A DNA stretch of 64,000 nt from Brevibacterium spongiae (GTDB taxonomy: Bacteria; Actinomycetota; Actinomycetes; Actinomycetales; Brevibacteriaceae), in assembly GCF_026168515.1 (NCBI RefSeq), contig NZ_CP093443.1, positions 3,596,001 through 3,660,000 on the forward strand. Reading direction: 5' to 3'. The position numbers and the translations under genes are program-made. The notes below the pieces were generated by a model. The model saw only the letters and a list, made by a program, of their open reading frames with translations. It was not told the origin of the DNA and did not search any database. The first letter of the stretch is position 1; the number at the start of each line of letters is the position of its first letter. Positions 25,218 through 33,856 of this stretch are shown here, in pieces.

Positions 25218-25262
25218 AAAGCCCCCGAGCTCATCGCTGACCGCGATGGGTTCGGGGGCTTT
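25218..25262. terminator. terminator downstream of tRNA-Ser(UGA)
   Basis: AAAGCCCCCGA and TCGGGGGCTTT form an 11-bp stem enclosing a second stem CATCGC/GCGATG. It ends about 10 bases from the 3' end of the minus-strand tRNA, the same arrangement as at 8118. Confidence 0.8.
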
Positions 25263-25271
25263 ACTGTTGAG

Positions 25272-25359
25272 CGGAAGCGGTGGGATTCGAACCCACGGTG
25301 CGGGGTTGCCGCACAACGGTTTTCAAGACCGTCTCCTTCGGCCGCTCGGACACGCTTCC
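25272..25359 (-). tRNA. tRNA-Ser (anticodon UGA)
   Basis: An 88-base class II tRNA. The acceptor arms GGAAGCG and CGCTTCC pair perfectly, the anticodon loop reads CTTGAAA (TGA in DNA), the variable arm is long and the T loop is GGTTCGAATCC. CCA is not encoded. It reads UCA and wobble UCN codons. Confidence 0.95.
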
Positions 25360-25512
25360 CTCGGTTCTTCCTCTGCCTGTGACAGCAGCGGAGTGAACCC
25401 GGCCTGCCCGGCACGAGGCCGAGCCACCATAGTTTCTCACAACCGCAACGGCATCTGCCAATTGACCGTTCGGCCCTTGACCAGCACCGAGGCGGTCGCG
25501 CCGCAATCGCGG

Positions 25513-28080
25513 TCAGTCCTTCTTGCGCTTCTTCATCCGGTTGCGCTTGCGTTCAGTGCCCAGCAGGTCATCGAAGACTGAGCCGCCGGCAGGTTTCGAA
25601 TCGTCGCCGGAGCGGTCCGACGAGGTGTCGGAACGGTTCGCCGAGGTGTCGGTCCGGCTCGATGAGGTGTCAGGCTGTCCCGTTGAGGTGCCGGGCTGTC
25701 CCGCTGACCCTTCGCGGCTCTTGTCCGATCGTTCGGAGAGCGGCTCGCCGAAGGTTCCACGATCTCCACTGGATTCCTGCGAACGCTCGCTCCACGTCTT
25801 GCCGAGCTTCGGCGCATCCTTCGGCTTGGTCGGCTGCGATTCTCGGTCGGTGCTGTCCGAGTCCTCCGCCGCGGCTCCGCGAGCCGCGAACGATGCCGGT
25901 ACTCGTCGAACCGGGACCTCCGGCTCTTCTTCCTCGATGAATTCCTCGTCTTCAGCCGGAGCCGCCTCGAGATCATCGTCCTGAGGCGGAACCACGGTGG
26001 AGTCCTCGACGTCGTCGATGTCGGGATCCGTGACTGCCTCAACGGTGTTCTCTGCGGTATCGGCGACCTCGACCTCATCGGCTTCGGGCTCTGCCGCGGA
26101 TGTTTCGTCCGAGTTCTCGGTATCCGAGTCTTCGGTGTCCGGGTTGTCTTCGGCACCCGAGTTCGCGATTGCCGCGGCGACGGTTCCCGATGTTCCGCGG
26201 GGCGCTGCTGCGACCGATTCCGAATCGGCGGCCGTTCTTTCGTCGGCAGGTGCCGCCACGGCGAACGAATCATCCAAATCGGCAGAGCCAGACGCAGATT
26301 CCCTGCCAGCCACTGTCCCAGCGTCAGTTGCAGTGCCCTCTGCGGAAGCAGCCGCATCGTCGGTCGAGCTGTCGTCGGCGGCCGTGGGTTCGGACGACCT
26401 CGCCCAGGCCGGAACGTCTTCGGCGGATGCGCTCTCGGCGGGGGCCTCCTCGGCGCGGGCGGGCTTGCCCTTGAGCACGAGCGTGAGTGTCGCCAGGGGC
26501 ACGGACAGCCAATTCGGACGGTTGCGCAGCTCGGTGACGACCTCGACGAGCAGGCGATCGATCAGTGCGGCCCGCAGCACCGGATCATTCAAGCCGATGC
26601 TGTCGCCGCGAGCGCGGGAGTAGCCGGACAGCAGCGAGTTCTGCACCTGCGAGGCCCACAGGTATTCGGGCGAATCGAAGATCGCGCGCAGGGCCGCGGG
26701 ATCGTTGCCGAAGCCGCTGACGACCAAGGATCCGTCTTCGGAGTCCAGTGCATCCGTGCGCTGCAGCCGCGCGAACCCGGCCGCGTAGTCGATGCTGCGC
26801 AGCAGGGCCACGAGGTCGAAGGCGGCGGGCTTCGGATCCGAATTCGTCGAATCCGTGAACTTCACGACCGAGTAGCCGTCCGTCGACGAGCTGACCACAT
26901 GGTCGAGCGTGAGCTCGCCGTGGATCTTCTGCAGGGTGCCGATGGTCTCCAGGCTCTGCACCCGCGCACGGTGGGTGCGCAGCTCAGGGACCAGGGAATC
27001 CAGGGCCAGCGGTGCCCGGCCCAGGGCCCAATCGATGCGTTCGACCCACTTCTGCACAAGCTGCTTCGTCGGCACGCCGGCGCCTTCGACGATGCCGAAC
27101 TCCGCGGCCATATCCGCATGGAGCTCCCCGATGCGCCGGCCCATCTCAGCGGCGTGGGCGTTGTAGGCTCCGATCGACCCGGAGTCCACCGCGCACACGG
27201 TGTTCACGGCTTCCCGCCAGGCCGGTTCGGCATCGACGTCGACGTGGGAGAGCAGCGCCATCGGCGCCTCCATCTCCTGGACCTCGAACATGTCGTACCA
27301 CCGGCCCGATCCCCAGCCGATGACCTCGGGCACGCTGCGCGAACCCGCCTCGGTGAGGAGCACGGGAATCGTCAGCGATGACGGCATCCCGTTCTCGAGC
27401 ACACGGAAGAACGAGAGCTCCATGGGCTCGTATTCGTCGTGGATGATGATGGTCGACTTGTGCGGACCGGAGTCCGCGACCTCGATCGGGCGGATCTCCA
27501 CGGGCAGAACATCGTTCTCCCCCACCTCGAGGTCACCCTTCGACGGCTTCGGCGGGACCGCCTCGGCGCCGGTGTTCGTCGATCCGTTCGCCGAGGCGGA
27601 CTCCCCGTTCGCGGTCACCGGGAACGGCACCGATGCTCGGTCCCGGGCGTCGGACTTCTCCTGCGAATGACGCAGGGATTCGGTCGAGAGCTGCCCGCCG
27701 TCGAAGATCTTGCGTTTCGTGATGGCATCGGCCATGAGGTTGACGAACACGGGATCGGCGGCGCCGTCGTAGACGTAGACGGTGCCCAGCGCCAGGTCAT
27801 CGACCCGGCCGATGAGGGCGTGGCGCAGGTGCATGTCCTCGGCCCCGCGGAGGGTCAGCGGAATGTTGAGACGTCGCAGGGTCGGGCCATCGCCGACGGA
27901 GATGACGGTGACGAGGCCGACGAATCCGCCGAGCTCCTCGGCGGTGTAGGTGAACGCGCGGGCCACCGACATGGGGGTGATGTCGGGGTCGGTGCCGAAG
28001 TCTGCGGCGAGCTTGGGGAACCACGGCTGACGAGGTATCCAGCTGGCTAACAGTTGTTCGAGCTCACTGCTGATGGCCAT
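25513..28080 (-). CDS. maltokinase-like protein, probable pseudokinase with long acidic tail
   Basis: An 855-residue protein. Residues ~1-90 resemble the maltokinase N-terminal cap, and the core to about 535 resembles the maltokinase/aminoglycoside-phosphotransferase fold, including FDLVALLRSIDYAAGFARLQ near its end. The catalytic loop reads HGELTLDHVV (near 385) where maltokinases have HGD, and the metal-binding DFE position reads KFT (near 403). Catalysis as in maltokinase is therefore doubtful. Residues ~540-855 are Glu/Asp/Ser-rich and disordered, closing with a basic RKRNRMKKRKKD. I chose the ATG at 28080 (AGGAGTCGTC upstream). No trehalose/GlgE genes are nearby. Confidence 0.75.
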   Translation of the reverse strand: MAISSELEQLLASWIPRQPWFPKLAADFGTDPDITPMSVARAFTYTAEELGGFVGLVTVISVGDGPTLRRLNIPLTLRGAEDMHLRHALIGRVDDLALGTVYVYDGAADPVFVNLMADAITKRKIFDGGQLSTESLRHSQEKSDARDRASVPFPVTANGESASANGSTNTGAEAVPPKPSKGDLEVGENDVLPVEIRPIEVADSGPHKSTIIIHDEYEPMELSFFRVLENGMPSSLTIPVLLTEAGSRSVPEVIGWGSGRWYDMFEVQEMEAPMALLSHVDVDAEPAWREAVNTVCAVDSGSIGAYNAHAAEMGRRIGELHADMAAEFGIVEGAGVPTKQLVQKWVERIDWALGRAPLALDSLVPELRTHRARVQSLETIGTLQKIHGELTLDHVVSSSTDGYSVVKFTDSTNSDPKPAAFDLVALLRSIDYAAGFARLQRTDALDSEDGSLVVSGFGNDPAALRAIFDSPEYLWASQVQNSLLSGYSRARGDSIGLNDPVLRAALIDRLLVEVVTELRNRPNWLSVPLATLTLVLKGKPARAEEAPAESASAEDVPAWARSSEPTAADDSSTDDAAASAEGTATDAGTVAGRESASGSADLDDSFAVAAPADERTAADSESVAAAPRGTSGTVAAAIANSGAEDNPDTEDSDTENSDETSAAEPEADEVEVADTAENTVEAVTDPDIDDVEDSTVVPPQDDDLEAAPAEDEEFIEEEEPEVPVRRVPASFAARGAAAEDSDSTDRESQPTKPKDAPKLGKTWSERSQESSGDRGTFGEPLSERSDKSREGSAGQPGTSTGQPDTSSSRTDTSANRSDTSSDRSGDDSKPAGGSVFDDLLGTERKRNRMKKRKKD

Positions 28081-28210
28081 GACGACTCCTAGGCGGGAAT
28101 ACGGGCACCTTCCATCCAATCATGTTAAGAGGCATTCGCGGATCAGGGCGCACCAGAAACCGTGAAGTCGGTGCCAGAAGTGCGGCGGGGTGAGGGCGTG
28201 GACGGGGACG

Positions 28211-28275
28211 GGATGCGCGCGTGGACGGGGTGTGGACGGGACGCGGACGTGAAAGGATGCGCGCGTGGACGGGGT
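28211..28275. repeat. direct repeat upstream of ilvA
   Basis: A 21-base word starting GGATGCGCGCGTGGACGGGG occurs exactly at 28211-28231 and 28255-28275, with further GTGGACGGG copies between and before. It fills much of the 286-base gap between the divergent pseudokinase and ilvA genes. Confidence 0.75.
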
Positions 28276-28366
28276 TCGCGCACTGCGCTCATAATGTCCT
28301 CATGTCGATACGAGTTGCCAAATGGCAAGACAGAGGGCGCACAATAGTCTGGTGGTTGAAACAGAC

Positions 28367-29638
28367 ATGACATCCCAGAAGCTCACACTTGCCGACGAGG
28401 TCGAAGCGGCCGCGTCGCGAATTGCCGACTCTGTCATCTTGTCGCCACTGCAGATCTGCGAGCGGCTGACGGCCGCGACCGGTTCGACCATCTACCTCAA
28501 GCGCGAGGACCTGCAGACGGTGCGGTCCTACAAGATCCGCGGAGCCTTCAACTTCATGCTCCAGCTCGATGAGGACGAACGGGCCCGCGGAGTCGTGTGC
28601 GCCTCGGCGGGCAACCACGCCCAGGGCTTCGCTCGCGCCTGCAAGGAACTGGGCATCCAGGGCACGATCTTCGTGCCCAAGACCACCCCGAAGCAGAAGA
28701 TCGAACGCGTCCGCCACTTCGGCGGTGACCAGGTGACGATCGAGATCGCCGGATCCACCTACGACGACGCCTCCGCCTTGGCCCACCGGTTCGCCGACCG
28801 CAATGACGCCCTCCTCGTGTCGGCCTTCGACGACCGCCGCACCATCGCCGGCCAGGGAACCGTCGCCGCCGAGATCCACGCCCAGCTCGACACCGACCCC
28901 GACTACATCATCGTGCCCGTCGGCGGTGGCGGAGTCATCGCGGGCATCGCCGCCTACGCTGCCGAGCGGATGCCGAACACGAAGATCATCGGCGCCGAAC
29001 CCGCCGGTGCCGCCTCGATGATCGCCGCGCTCAAGGCCGGCCACCCCGTGACCTTGGAGAACATCGACCGCTTCGCCGACGGCACCGCCGTCAAACGGGC
29101 CGGTGCGCTGACCTTCGAGGTCGTCAACGAACTCGGCCTCGACGTGCGCCCCGTCGCCGAAGGTGCGGTGGCCACCGAAATGCTCGACATGTACCAGGTC
29201 GACGGCATCATCGCCGAACCGTCCGGGGCTCTGGCCTCGGCAGGGATCGGCGGCCCGGACTCCGGCAAACCGATCACCATCGAACCCGGTTCGACCGTGG
29301 TGTGCCTTGTCTCCGGCGGCAACAACGACATCTCCCGCTACCCGGAGATCCTCGAACGCTCGCTCGTCCACGAAGGCCTCAAGCACTACTTCATCGTCGA
29401 CTTCCCGCAGGAGCCCGGTGCCCTGCGCCGCTTCCTCAACGAGGTGCTCGGACCCGAGGACGACATCGCGATGTTCGAGTACGTCAAACGCTCCGACAGG
29501 GAGACCGGTCCGGCCTTCGTCGGCATCCAGCTCGGCTACGCCGAGGACCTGCCGAATCTGCTCGAGCGGATGGAGGCCTCGTCGATCGAGGTCGAGCGGG
29601 TGCACCAGAACTCGCCGATGTTCCGCCTCTTCGCCTGA
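28367..29638 (+). CDS. ilvA: threonine ammonia-lyase (threonine dehydratase)
   Basis: A 423-residue PLP enzyme that converts threonine to 2-oxobutyrate, the first step of isoleucine synthesis. The PLP lysine is in SYKIRGAF, the phosphate-binding loop is GGGGVIAG and the asparagine motif is ASAGNHAQG. The C-terminus after about residue 330 is one ACT-like regulatory domain (HYFIVDFPQEPGALRRFLNE), as in the shorter IlvA form. The ATG at 28367 is my choice; a GTG at 28352 is also in frame and no strong ribosome site decides between them. Isoleucine feedback control is known for the family, not shown here. Confidence 0.9.
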   Translation: MTSQKLTLADEVEAAASRIADSVILSPLQICERLTAATGSTIYLKREDLQTVRSYKIRGAFNFMLQLDEDERARGVVCASAGNHAQGFARACKELGIQGTIFVPKTTPKQKIERVRHFGGDQVTIEIAGSTYDDASALAHRFADRNDALLVSAFDDRRTIAGQGTVAAEIHAQLDTDPDYIIVPVGGGGVIAGIAAYAAERMPNTKIIGAEPAGAASMIAALKAGHPVTLENIDRFADGTAVKRAGALTFEVVNELGLDVRPVAEGAVATEMLDMYQVDGIIAEPSGALASAGIGGPDSGKPITIEPGSTVVCLVSGGNNDISRYPEILERSLVHEGLKHYFIVDFPQEPGALRRFLNEVLGPEDDIAMFEYVKRSDRETGPAFVGIQLGYAEDLPNLLERMEASSIEVERVHQNSPMFRLFA

Positions 29639-29651
29639 GGGGCTTCGCTGC

Positions 29652-29747
29652 CGAATTCAGGTCGCTATCGGATACTTTCGAGCTCCAGAAGTATCCGATA
29701 GCGACCCAAATTCGAGGGCCAGTATCCGATAGCGACCCAAATTCGAG
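29652..29747. repeat. three-copy intergenic repeat with 18-bp inverted arms
   Basis: AGTATCCGATAGCGACC followed by CAAATTCGAG occurs exactly at 29690-29716 and 29721-29747. A nearly complete reverse copy lies at 29652-29675 (two differences). The arms at 29660-29677 and 29689-29706 form an 18-bp perfect stem with an 11-base loop. It starts 14 bases after the ilvA stop. Confidence 0.85.
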
Positions 29748-29854
29748 CCGCCCTGCATCCTGTGCCGCCTCGCCTCATCCCGAGTGGCCCTCCCCCGAAC
29801 CCCACCTCGCGAACGCCCCTGCCCTCCCGCGCACCCAGCCACTACAGTGGGAGC

Positions 29855-30865
29855 ATGCGCGCAATCACGATCTCCTCCCCCGGTGAGCCCGAGGTTCTGC
29901 AGCTCACCGACGAACCGACACCGGACATCACCGCCGATGAGGTGCTCGTCCGCGTCCACGCCGCCGGTGTGAACCGCGCCGATCTGCTCCAGCGCCGCGG
30001 GTTCTACGATCCACCACCAGGAGCCACCCTGATCCCCGGCCTCGAGGTGTCCGGCACGATCGAGAAGCTCGGTTCCGAGGTCACCGGCTGGTCCGTCGGC
30101 GACCGAGTCGCAGCCCTGCTGTCCGGCGGCGGCTACGCCGAGTTCGTTCCCGTGCCCGCAGGTCAGCTCCTTCCCGTCCCCGAGGACTTCGACCTCACCG
30201 AGGCGGCCGCCCTGCCGGAGGTGCTCTCAACCGTCTGGTCGAACATCGTCGGCCGCGGACGCGTCGAAGCCGGCGAATGGCTGCTCGTCCACGGCGGAGG
30301 ATCGGGCATCGGCACGGCCGCGATCCAGGTCGCGAACCACCTCGGTGTGAAGATCGCCGTCACCGTCGGATCCGAGCGGAAAGCCGAATTCTGCCGCGAA
30401 CTCGGCGCCGACGCGATCATCAACTACCGCGACGAGGACTTCGTCGACCGCGTCCACGAGATCTGCACCCATGAGGACGGTTCCACCGGTGCCGATGTCA
30501 TCCTTGACATCATCGGCGCGAAGTACCTCGAACGCAATATCAAGGCGCTGAACACCGACGGTCGCCTCGTCATCATCGGAATGCAGGGCGGGACGAAGAC
30601 CGAGATCAACCTCGGCTGGCTCATGCAGCCGCGGAAGACCGTATCCGCGACGACGCTGCGGGCCCGGCCGAAGGAACAGAAGATCGGCATCGTCACCGAG
30701 GTGGCCGACCGTCTCTGGCCGGCCGTGATCTCCGGTGACATCCGCCCGATCATCCATGAGACCCTGCCGATCGCCGAGGCGACTCGTGCTCACCAGGCCC
30801 TGGAGGACGGGACGAACATCGGCAAGGTTCTGCTCATCGTCGATGAGGAAGGAAGCCGACCATGA
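29855..30865 (+). CDS. NAD(P)H-quinone oxidoreductase (zeta-crystallin type)
   Basis: A 336-residue medium-chain reductase of the quinone oxidoreductase group. The GroES-like N-terminal half carries VNRADLLQRRGFYDPP, and the nucleotide-binding half has LLVHGGGSGIGTAAIQVA. No structural or catalytic zinc cysteines are present, as expected for this group. GTGGGAGC precedes the ATG. The stop overlaps the start of the proteasome-activator gene (ATGA), making it the first of four overlapping genes. Reduction of quinones or reactive enones fits a stress-related operon; that is inference. Confidence 0.88.
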   Translation: MRAITISSPGEPEVLQLTDEPTPDITADEVLVRVHAAGVNRADLLQRRGFYDPPPGATLIPGLEVSGTIEKLGSEVTGWSVGDRVAALLSGGGYAEFVPVPAGQLLPVPEDFDLTEAAALPEVLSTVWSNIVGRGRVEAGEWLLVHGGGSGIGTAAIQVANHLGVKIAVTVGSERKAEFCRELGADAIINYRDEDFVDRVHEICTHEDGSTGADVILDIIGAKYLERNIKALNTDGRLVIIGMQGGTKTEINLGWLMQPRKTVSATTLRARPKEQKIGIVTEVADRLWPAVISGDIRPIIHETLPIAEATRAHQALEDGTNIGKVLLIVDEEGSRP

Positions 30866-31401
30866 CCGAAAATCCCGACCGCGAAGAAAGCGGCACCGGT
30901 GAGACCAGCACCGCTGACGGGCTCGCCCGGGCGAAGAAGGACGAAGCCGATGTCTCCTCACCGGCGAAGGTGATGCGAATCGGCACCATGGTCAAACAGC
31001 TGCTCGAAGAGGTTCGCGGCACCGAACTCGACGAGAAGGGGCGGCAGCGGCTCGCCGAGATTCACCGTCGCTCCATCGACGAGCTCGAAGACGGATTGTC
31101 GAAGGAGCTCATCGACGAGCTCGAACGCCTCGACCTGCCCTTCGACTCTGCCGACGGCCCACCGACGACCTCTGAGCTGCGCATCGCTCAGGCTCAGCTC
31201 GTCGGCTGGCTCGAAGGACTCTTCCACGGCATTCAGACGGCCATCGCCGCGCAGCAGGCGATGGCCCAGCAGCTCGCAGCACGCGGTCAGCTGCCGCCGG
31301 GGATGGTCGCCCCGGGAATGCCTCAGCCCGGCGCCGACGGGCAGCAGAACGAGTCATCGGAGCCGAATCGGAACGACCACGGCACCGGCAACTACCTGTG
31401 A
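30862..31401 (+). CDS. bpa: bacterial proteasome activator
   Basis: A 179-residue protein matching the Bpa (PafE) family of actinobacteria, ATP-independent ring-shaped activators that open the 20S proteasome to unfolded substrates. The hallmark core is present: SPAKVMRIGTMVKQLLEEVR, then IHRRSIDELEDGL and IAQAQLVGWLEGLFHGIQTA. The C-terminus ends GNYL, corresponding to the GQYL gate-opening motif known in mycobacteria, with Asn for Gln. It implies a Pup-proteasome system elsewhere in the genome. It overlaps its neighbours on both sides (ATGA and GTGA). Confidence 0.92.
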   Translation: MTENPDREESGTGETSTADGLARAKKDEADVSSPAKVMRIGTMVKQLLEEVRGTELDEKGRQRLAEIHRRSIDELEDGLSKELIDELERLDLPFDSADGPPTTSELRIAQAQLVGWLEGLFHGIQTAIAAQQAMAQQLAARGQLPPGMVAPGMPQPGADGQQNESSEPNRNDHGTGNYL

Positions 31402-31985
31402 AGCGACTCTTCTCCGGACTGCGCAAGAAGGCGGCCAAGACCGGTGGCGACGATGAGCGTTTCGGCACCGGGCTGTGGCGGCACAACCGTGACCGTTTCC
31501 TCCGCGCCGTCGACCGCTACTACGCCACGGCCGTCGCCCTCCATGAGGCACGGCCCTCCGGGGCCGCCTCGGCGGGGGACGATGCGAACGGCAGCGCCGA
31601 CGAGGTCGGCACGACCACCTCGGCGACGGATGAAACCGGCACAGCGGGCAAGGATCCGGTCGACGTCATCGTCGACGGCACCCACCGGCTCAATGCCCTC
31701 GTCGAGGTCGTCGACGCCATCACCGCAGACCTTCACTCCCGGTATCCCGTCAGCGGGCAGATCGTGCCCGGATCGGTCCGCAGCGCGGTCGGCGACGTAC
31801 CCGAGCTGCTGACGAAGGCCTCGTCGAAGGTCGGGGAGGCGGTGCTCGCCGCGTCCATGGCACGCAGCGAGGCGGCCGGGCGGCCGATCGACTCGAGCGC
31901 GCAGGCGAGTGCGCGGTTCATCGGCGATGCCGAGGAGCTGCTGGGGCGGGCGCGGGAGAACCTCGCTAGGCTGGGATCATCATGA
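31398..31985 (+). CDS. hypothetical protein in the bpa operon
   Basis: A 195-residue protein of unknown function. It has a basic N-terminus (MKRLFSGLRKKAAK), no signal peptide, a Ser/Thr/Gly/Asp-rich insertion at about 50-85, and predicted helices around it (RFLRAVDRYYATAVALHEAR, then HRLNALVEVVDAITADLHSR). The GTG at 31398 overlaps the bpa stop, and its own stop overlaps the following HAD gene. The continuous overlaps make it a fixed member of the operon. A substrate adaptor or partner of Bpa is possible but unsupported by any motif. Confidence 0.7.
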   Translation: MKRLFSGLRKKAAKTGGDDERFGTGLWRHNRDRFLRAVDRYYATAVALHEARPSGAASAGDDANGSADEVGTTTSATDETGTAGKDPVDVIVDGTHRLNALVEVVDAITADLHSRYPVSGQIVPGSVRSAVGDVPELLTKASSKVGEAVLAASMARSEAAGRPIDSSAQASARFIGDAEELLGRARENLARLGSS

Positions 31986-32824
31986 TTCCTCCTCTCAGTC
32001 CCGACCGCCTGCCTCCGGCCGATTTCGAACTCGGGCTCGTGGCCAGCGACATCGACGGAACGCTGCTGCTGAATTGGAAGCCGATCTCGACGGCGACGAT
32101 CGACGCGATCCACCGCTGCCAGGACGCCGGCATCCCGTTCGTCCTCGTCACCGGCCGGCCGATCCGCTGGCTCGCACCGATCGCTGAACAGATCCCCGAC
32201 CTCGGCCGGGTCGTGTGCCTCAACGGCGCCGTCGTCTATGACATCGCCTCACAGTCCGTCGTCTCCGCCCACAGCATCGATGCGCAGACGATCGCGGAGA
32301 TCACCACTGCGGTGCGGGCCGACCATCCCGAGGCCCGGTTCGCCTACGAGACCCTCAACGGCGGTTTCATCGACAGGGAGTTCGTCACCGGCCGGCCTCG
32401 TGAGGCGCGGATGATCGACGATGTCTCCGAGCTTGCCGGCGAGGACGTCGTCAAGGTGCTCGTGCGACTGGATACGAGCGATTCGCAGGCGATGCACGAC
32501 CTCATCGACCCGCTCGTCGAGGGCACCTGCCATGCGTCGTTCTCCGAACCGGACAACGGGCTCGTCGAGCTCGCGCCGGCAGGGATCACGAAGGCGAAGA
32601 CGCTGTCGGATCTGTGCGACCACTTCGGTGTGGCGCAGTCGCAGGTGATGGCGTTCGGGGACATGCCCAATGACATCGAGATGCTCTCGTGGGCCGGACA
32701 CGGCGTGGCCATGGGCAACGCACTGGGTTCGGTCAAGGCGATCGCAGCGGCCGTCACCGAGGCCGTCGATGACGACGGAGTCGCCCGCTACCTCGACGCA
32801 GTCTTGGACGCCCGCCGACTCTGA
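31982..32824 (+). CDS. Cof-type HAD-family phosphatase
   Basis: A 280-residue haloacid dehalogenase-fold hydrolase of the Cof/type IIB group. Motif I is ASDIDGTLL, motif II is LVTGRP, the motif III lysine is in GITKAKTL and motif IV is AFGDMPNDIEML. The cap lies between motifs II and III. Such enzymes dephosphorylate sugar phosphates, nucleotides or flavin precursors; the substrate is not readable. It is the last of four overlapping genes starting with the quinone reductase. A long palindrome separates it from the convergent second HAD gene. Confidence 0.88.
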   Translation: MIPPLSPDRLPPADFELGLVASDIDGTLLLNWKPISTATIDAIHRCQDAGIPFVLVTGRPIRWLAPIAEQIPDLGRVVCLNGAVVYDIASQSVVSAHSIDAQTIAEITTAVRADHPEARFAYETLNGGFIDREFVTGRPREARMIDDVSELAGEDVVKVLVRLDTSDSQAMHDLIDPLVEGTCHASFSEPDNGLVELAPAGITKAKTLSDLCDHFGVAQSQVMAFGDMPNDIEMLSWAGHGVAMGNALGSVKAIAAAVTEAVDDDGVARYLDAVLDARRL

Positions 32825-32833
32825 GACCCCATT

Positions 32834-32893
32834 TGCTACCTGACGGCGCCCCAGCACCCTGGCGCCACGTTGCTGGGGCGCCGTCAGGTAGCA
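32834..32893. repeat. long palindromic element, copy A
   Basis: A 23-bp perfect inverted repeat (TGCTACCTGACGGCGCC... and its complement) encloses a 14-base loop containing TGGCGCCA. It sits between two convergent HAD genes and almost touches both stop codons. The same element recurs at 53077. It probably works as a bidirectional terminator. Confidence 0.9.
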
Positions 32894-32894
32894 G

Positions 32895-33743
32895 TTAGGG
32901 GCGGGTGTTGGTGGTGCCGGTGGCTTCCAGCAGAGACTCGTCGAGGTCGAAGTAGTCGATGAGCGCCACGGCCAGGCCGTCATCGTCGACCGGATCGGTG
33001 ACGACGGTGGCGAGCACCTTGAGCTCGTCCTTCGCCTGACCCATGACGATCGCGTGCTCGGCCCACTCGATCATCTCGATGTCGTTGAGCCCGTCTCCGG
33101 CGCCCACGGTGTGCACATGCTCGACGCCCAGCTCACTGGCCACGAGCGCCAGGCCGCTGGCCTTCGACACTCCGTCGGGAGCGATGTCGAGCCAGTTGCT
33201 CCAGCCCACCGAGTAGCTGACCTCGTGCAGTCCGAGCGAATCCACAGCGGCCGCGAACTCTTCGGCGGTGCCGTTGACCTCGCGCATGACGATGCGGGTG
33301 GCCCGCTTGGTCAGCAGCTCGTCGAAGTCGACGATGTCGAGAGTGTCCGACTCGGCGAGCTCCCCTACCGGGAACGCCCCTGACGCCCACCGGTGCAGGT
33401 CCGGATCTTCGACGAGGAACAGTGCCGTCGGCAGCGCCTTGTGCATCTTCTCCAGCGCATCCTTCGGGTCGAACGACACCACATGGTGCATCTCCCACCC
33501 CAAGGGCAGCTCCGGGTCGAGGCGGACGACGACGGATCCGTTCGAGCACACGACGAATCCGTGCTTGAGATCGAGCGCGTGGACGACTTCGAGCGCGCCG
33601 GGCAGGGCACGGCCGGTCGAGATCACGAGGTGGTGGCCGTCCTCGACGAGCCGGTCGAGCACCTGCCTCACCGACTCCGACAGGGATCCGTCGTAGTCGA
33701 CGATCGTGCCGTCGACATCGAGTGCGATGAGGTGCGGGGTCAA
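32895..33743 (-). CDS. Cof-type HAD-family phosphatase
   Basis: A 282-residue HAD hydrolase convergent with another Cof-type enzyme. Motif I is ALDVDGTIVDYDG, motif II is VISTGRA, the motif III lysine is in GVSKASGL and motif IV is GAGDGLNDIEMI. I chose the TTG at 33743 because GGGAGA lies just upstream; the TTG at 33755 adds four residues and would use that same site as coding sequence. It follows serS by about 113 bases on the same strand and may be cotranscribed. The substrate is unknown. The two HAD proteins are not close copies. Confidence 0.85.
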   Translation of the reverse strand: MTPHLIALDVDGTIVDYDGSLSESVRQVLDRLVEDGHHLVISTGRALPGALEVVHALDLKHGFVVCSNGSVVVRLDPELPLGWEMHHVVSFDPKDALEKMHKALPTALFLVEDPDLHRWASGAFPVGELAESDTLDIVDFDELLTKRATRIVMREVNGTAEEFAAAVDSLGLHEVSYSVGWSNWLDIAPDGVSKASGLALVASELGVEHVHTVGAGDGLNDIEMIEWAEHAIVMGQAKDELKVLATVVTDPVDDDGLAVALIDYFDLDESLLEATGTTNTRP

Positions 33744-33856
33744 TGTGTCTCCCAACGTATGCGTAAGTTATCTTGTGGTCGTTCTCGCCGGCGCCGAGGC
33801 GGTCGAACCGAGCTCGGGTTCCGCCGTCCGGTCACGCCCCGCGACCGAGCGCAGGC

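Noticed and set aside
28211..28275. Possible CRISPR-like array
   Set aside because: Only two exact copies, no uniform spacers, and partial copies in between; it is a simple promoter-region repeat.
29652..29747. Possible minimal CRISPR array
   Set aside because: The direct copies are separated by only 4 bases and one copy is inverted, which is not CRISPR geometry.
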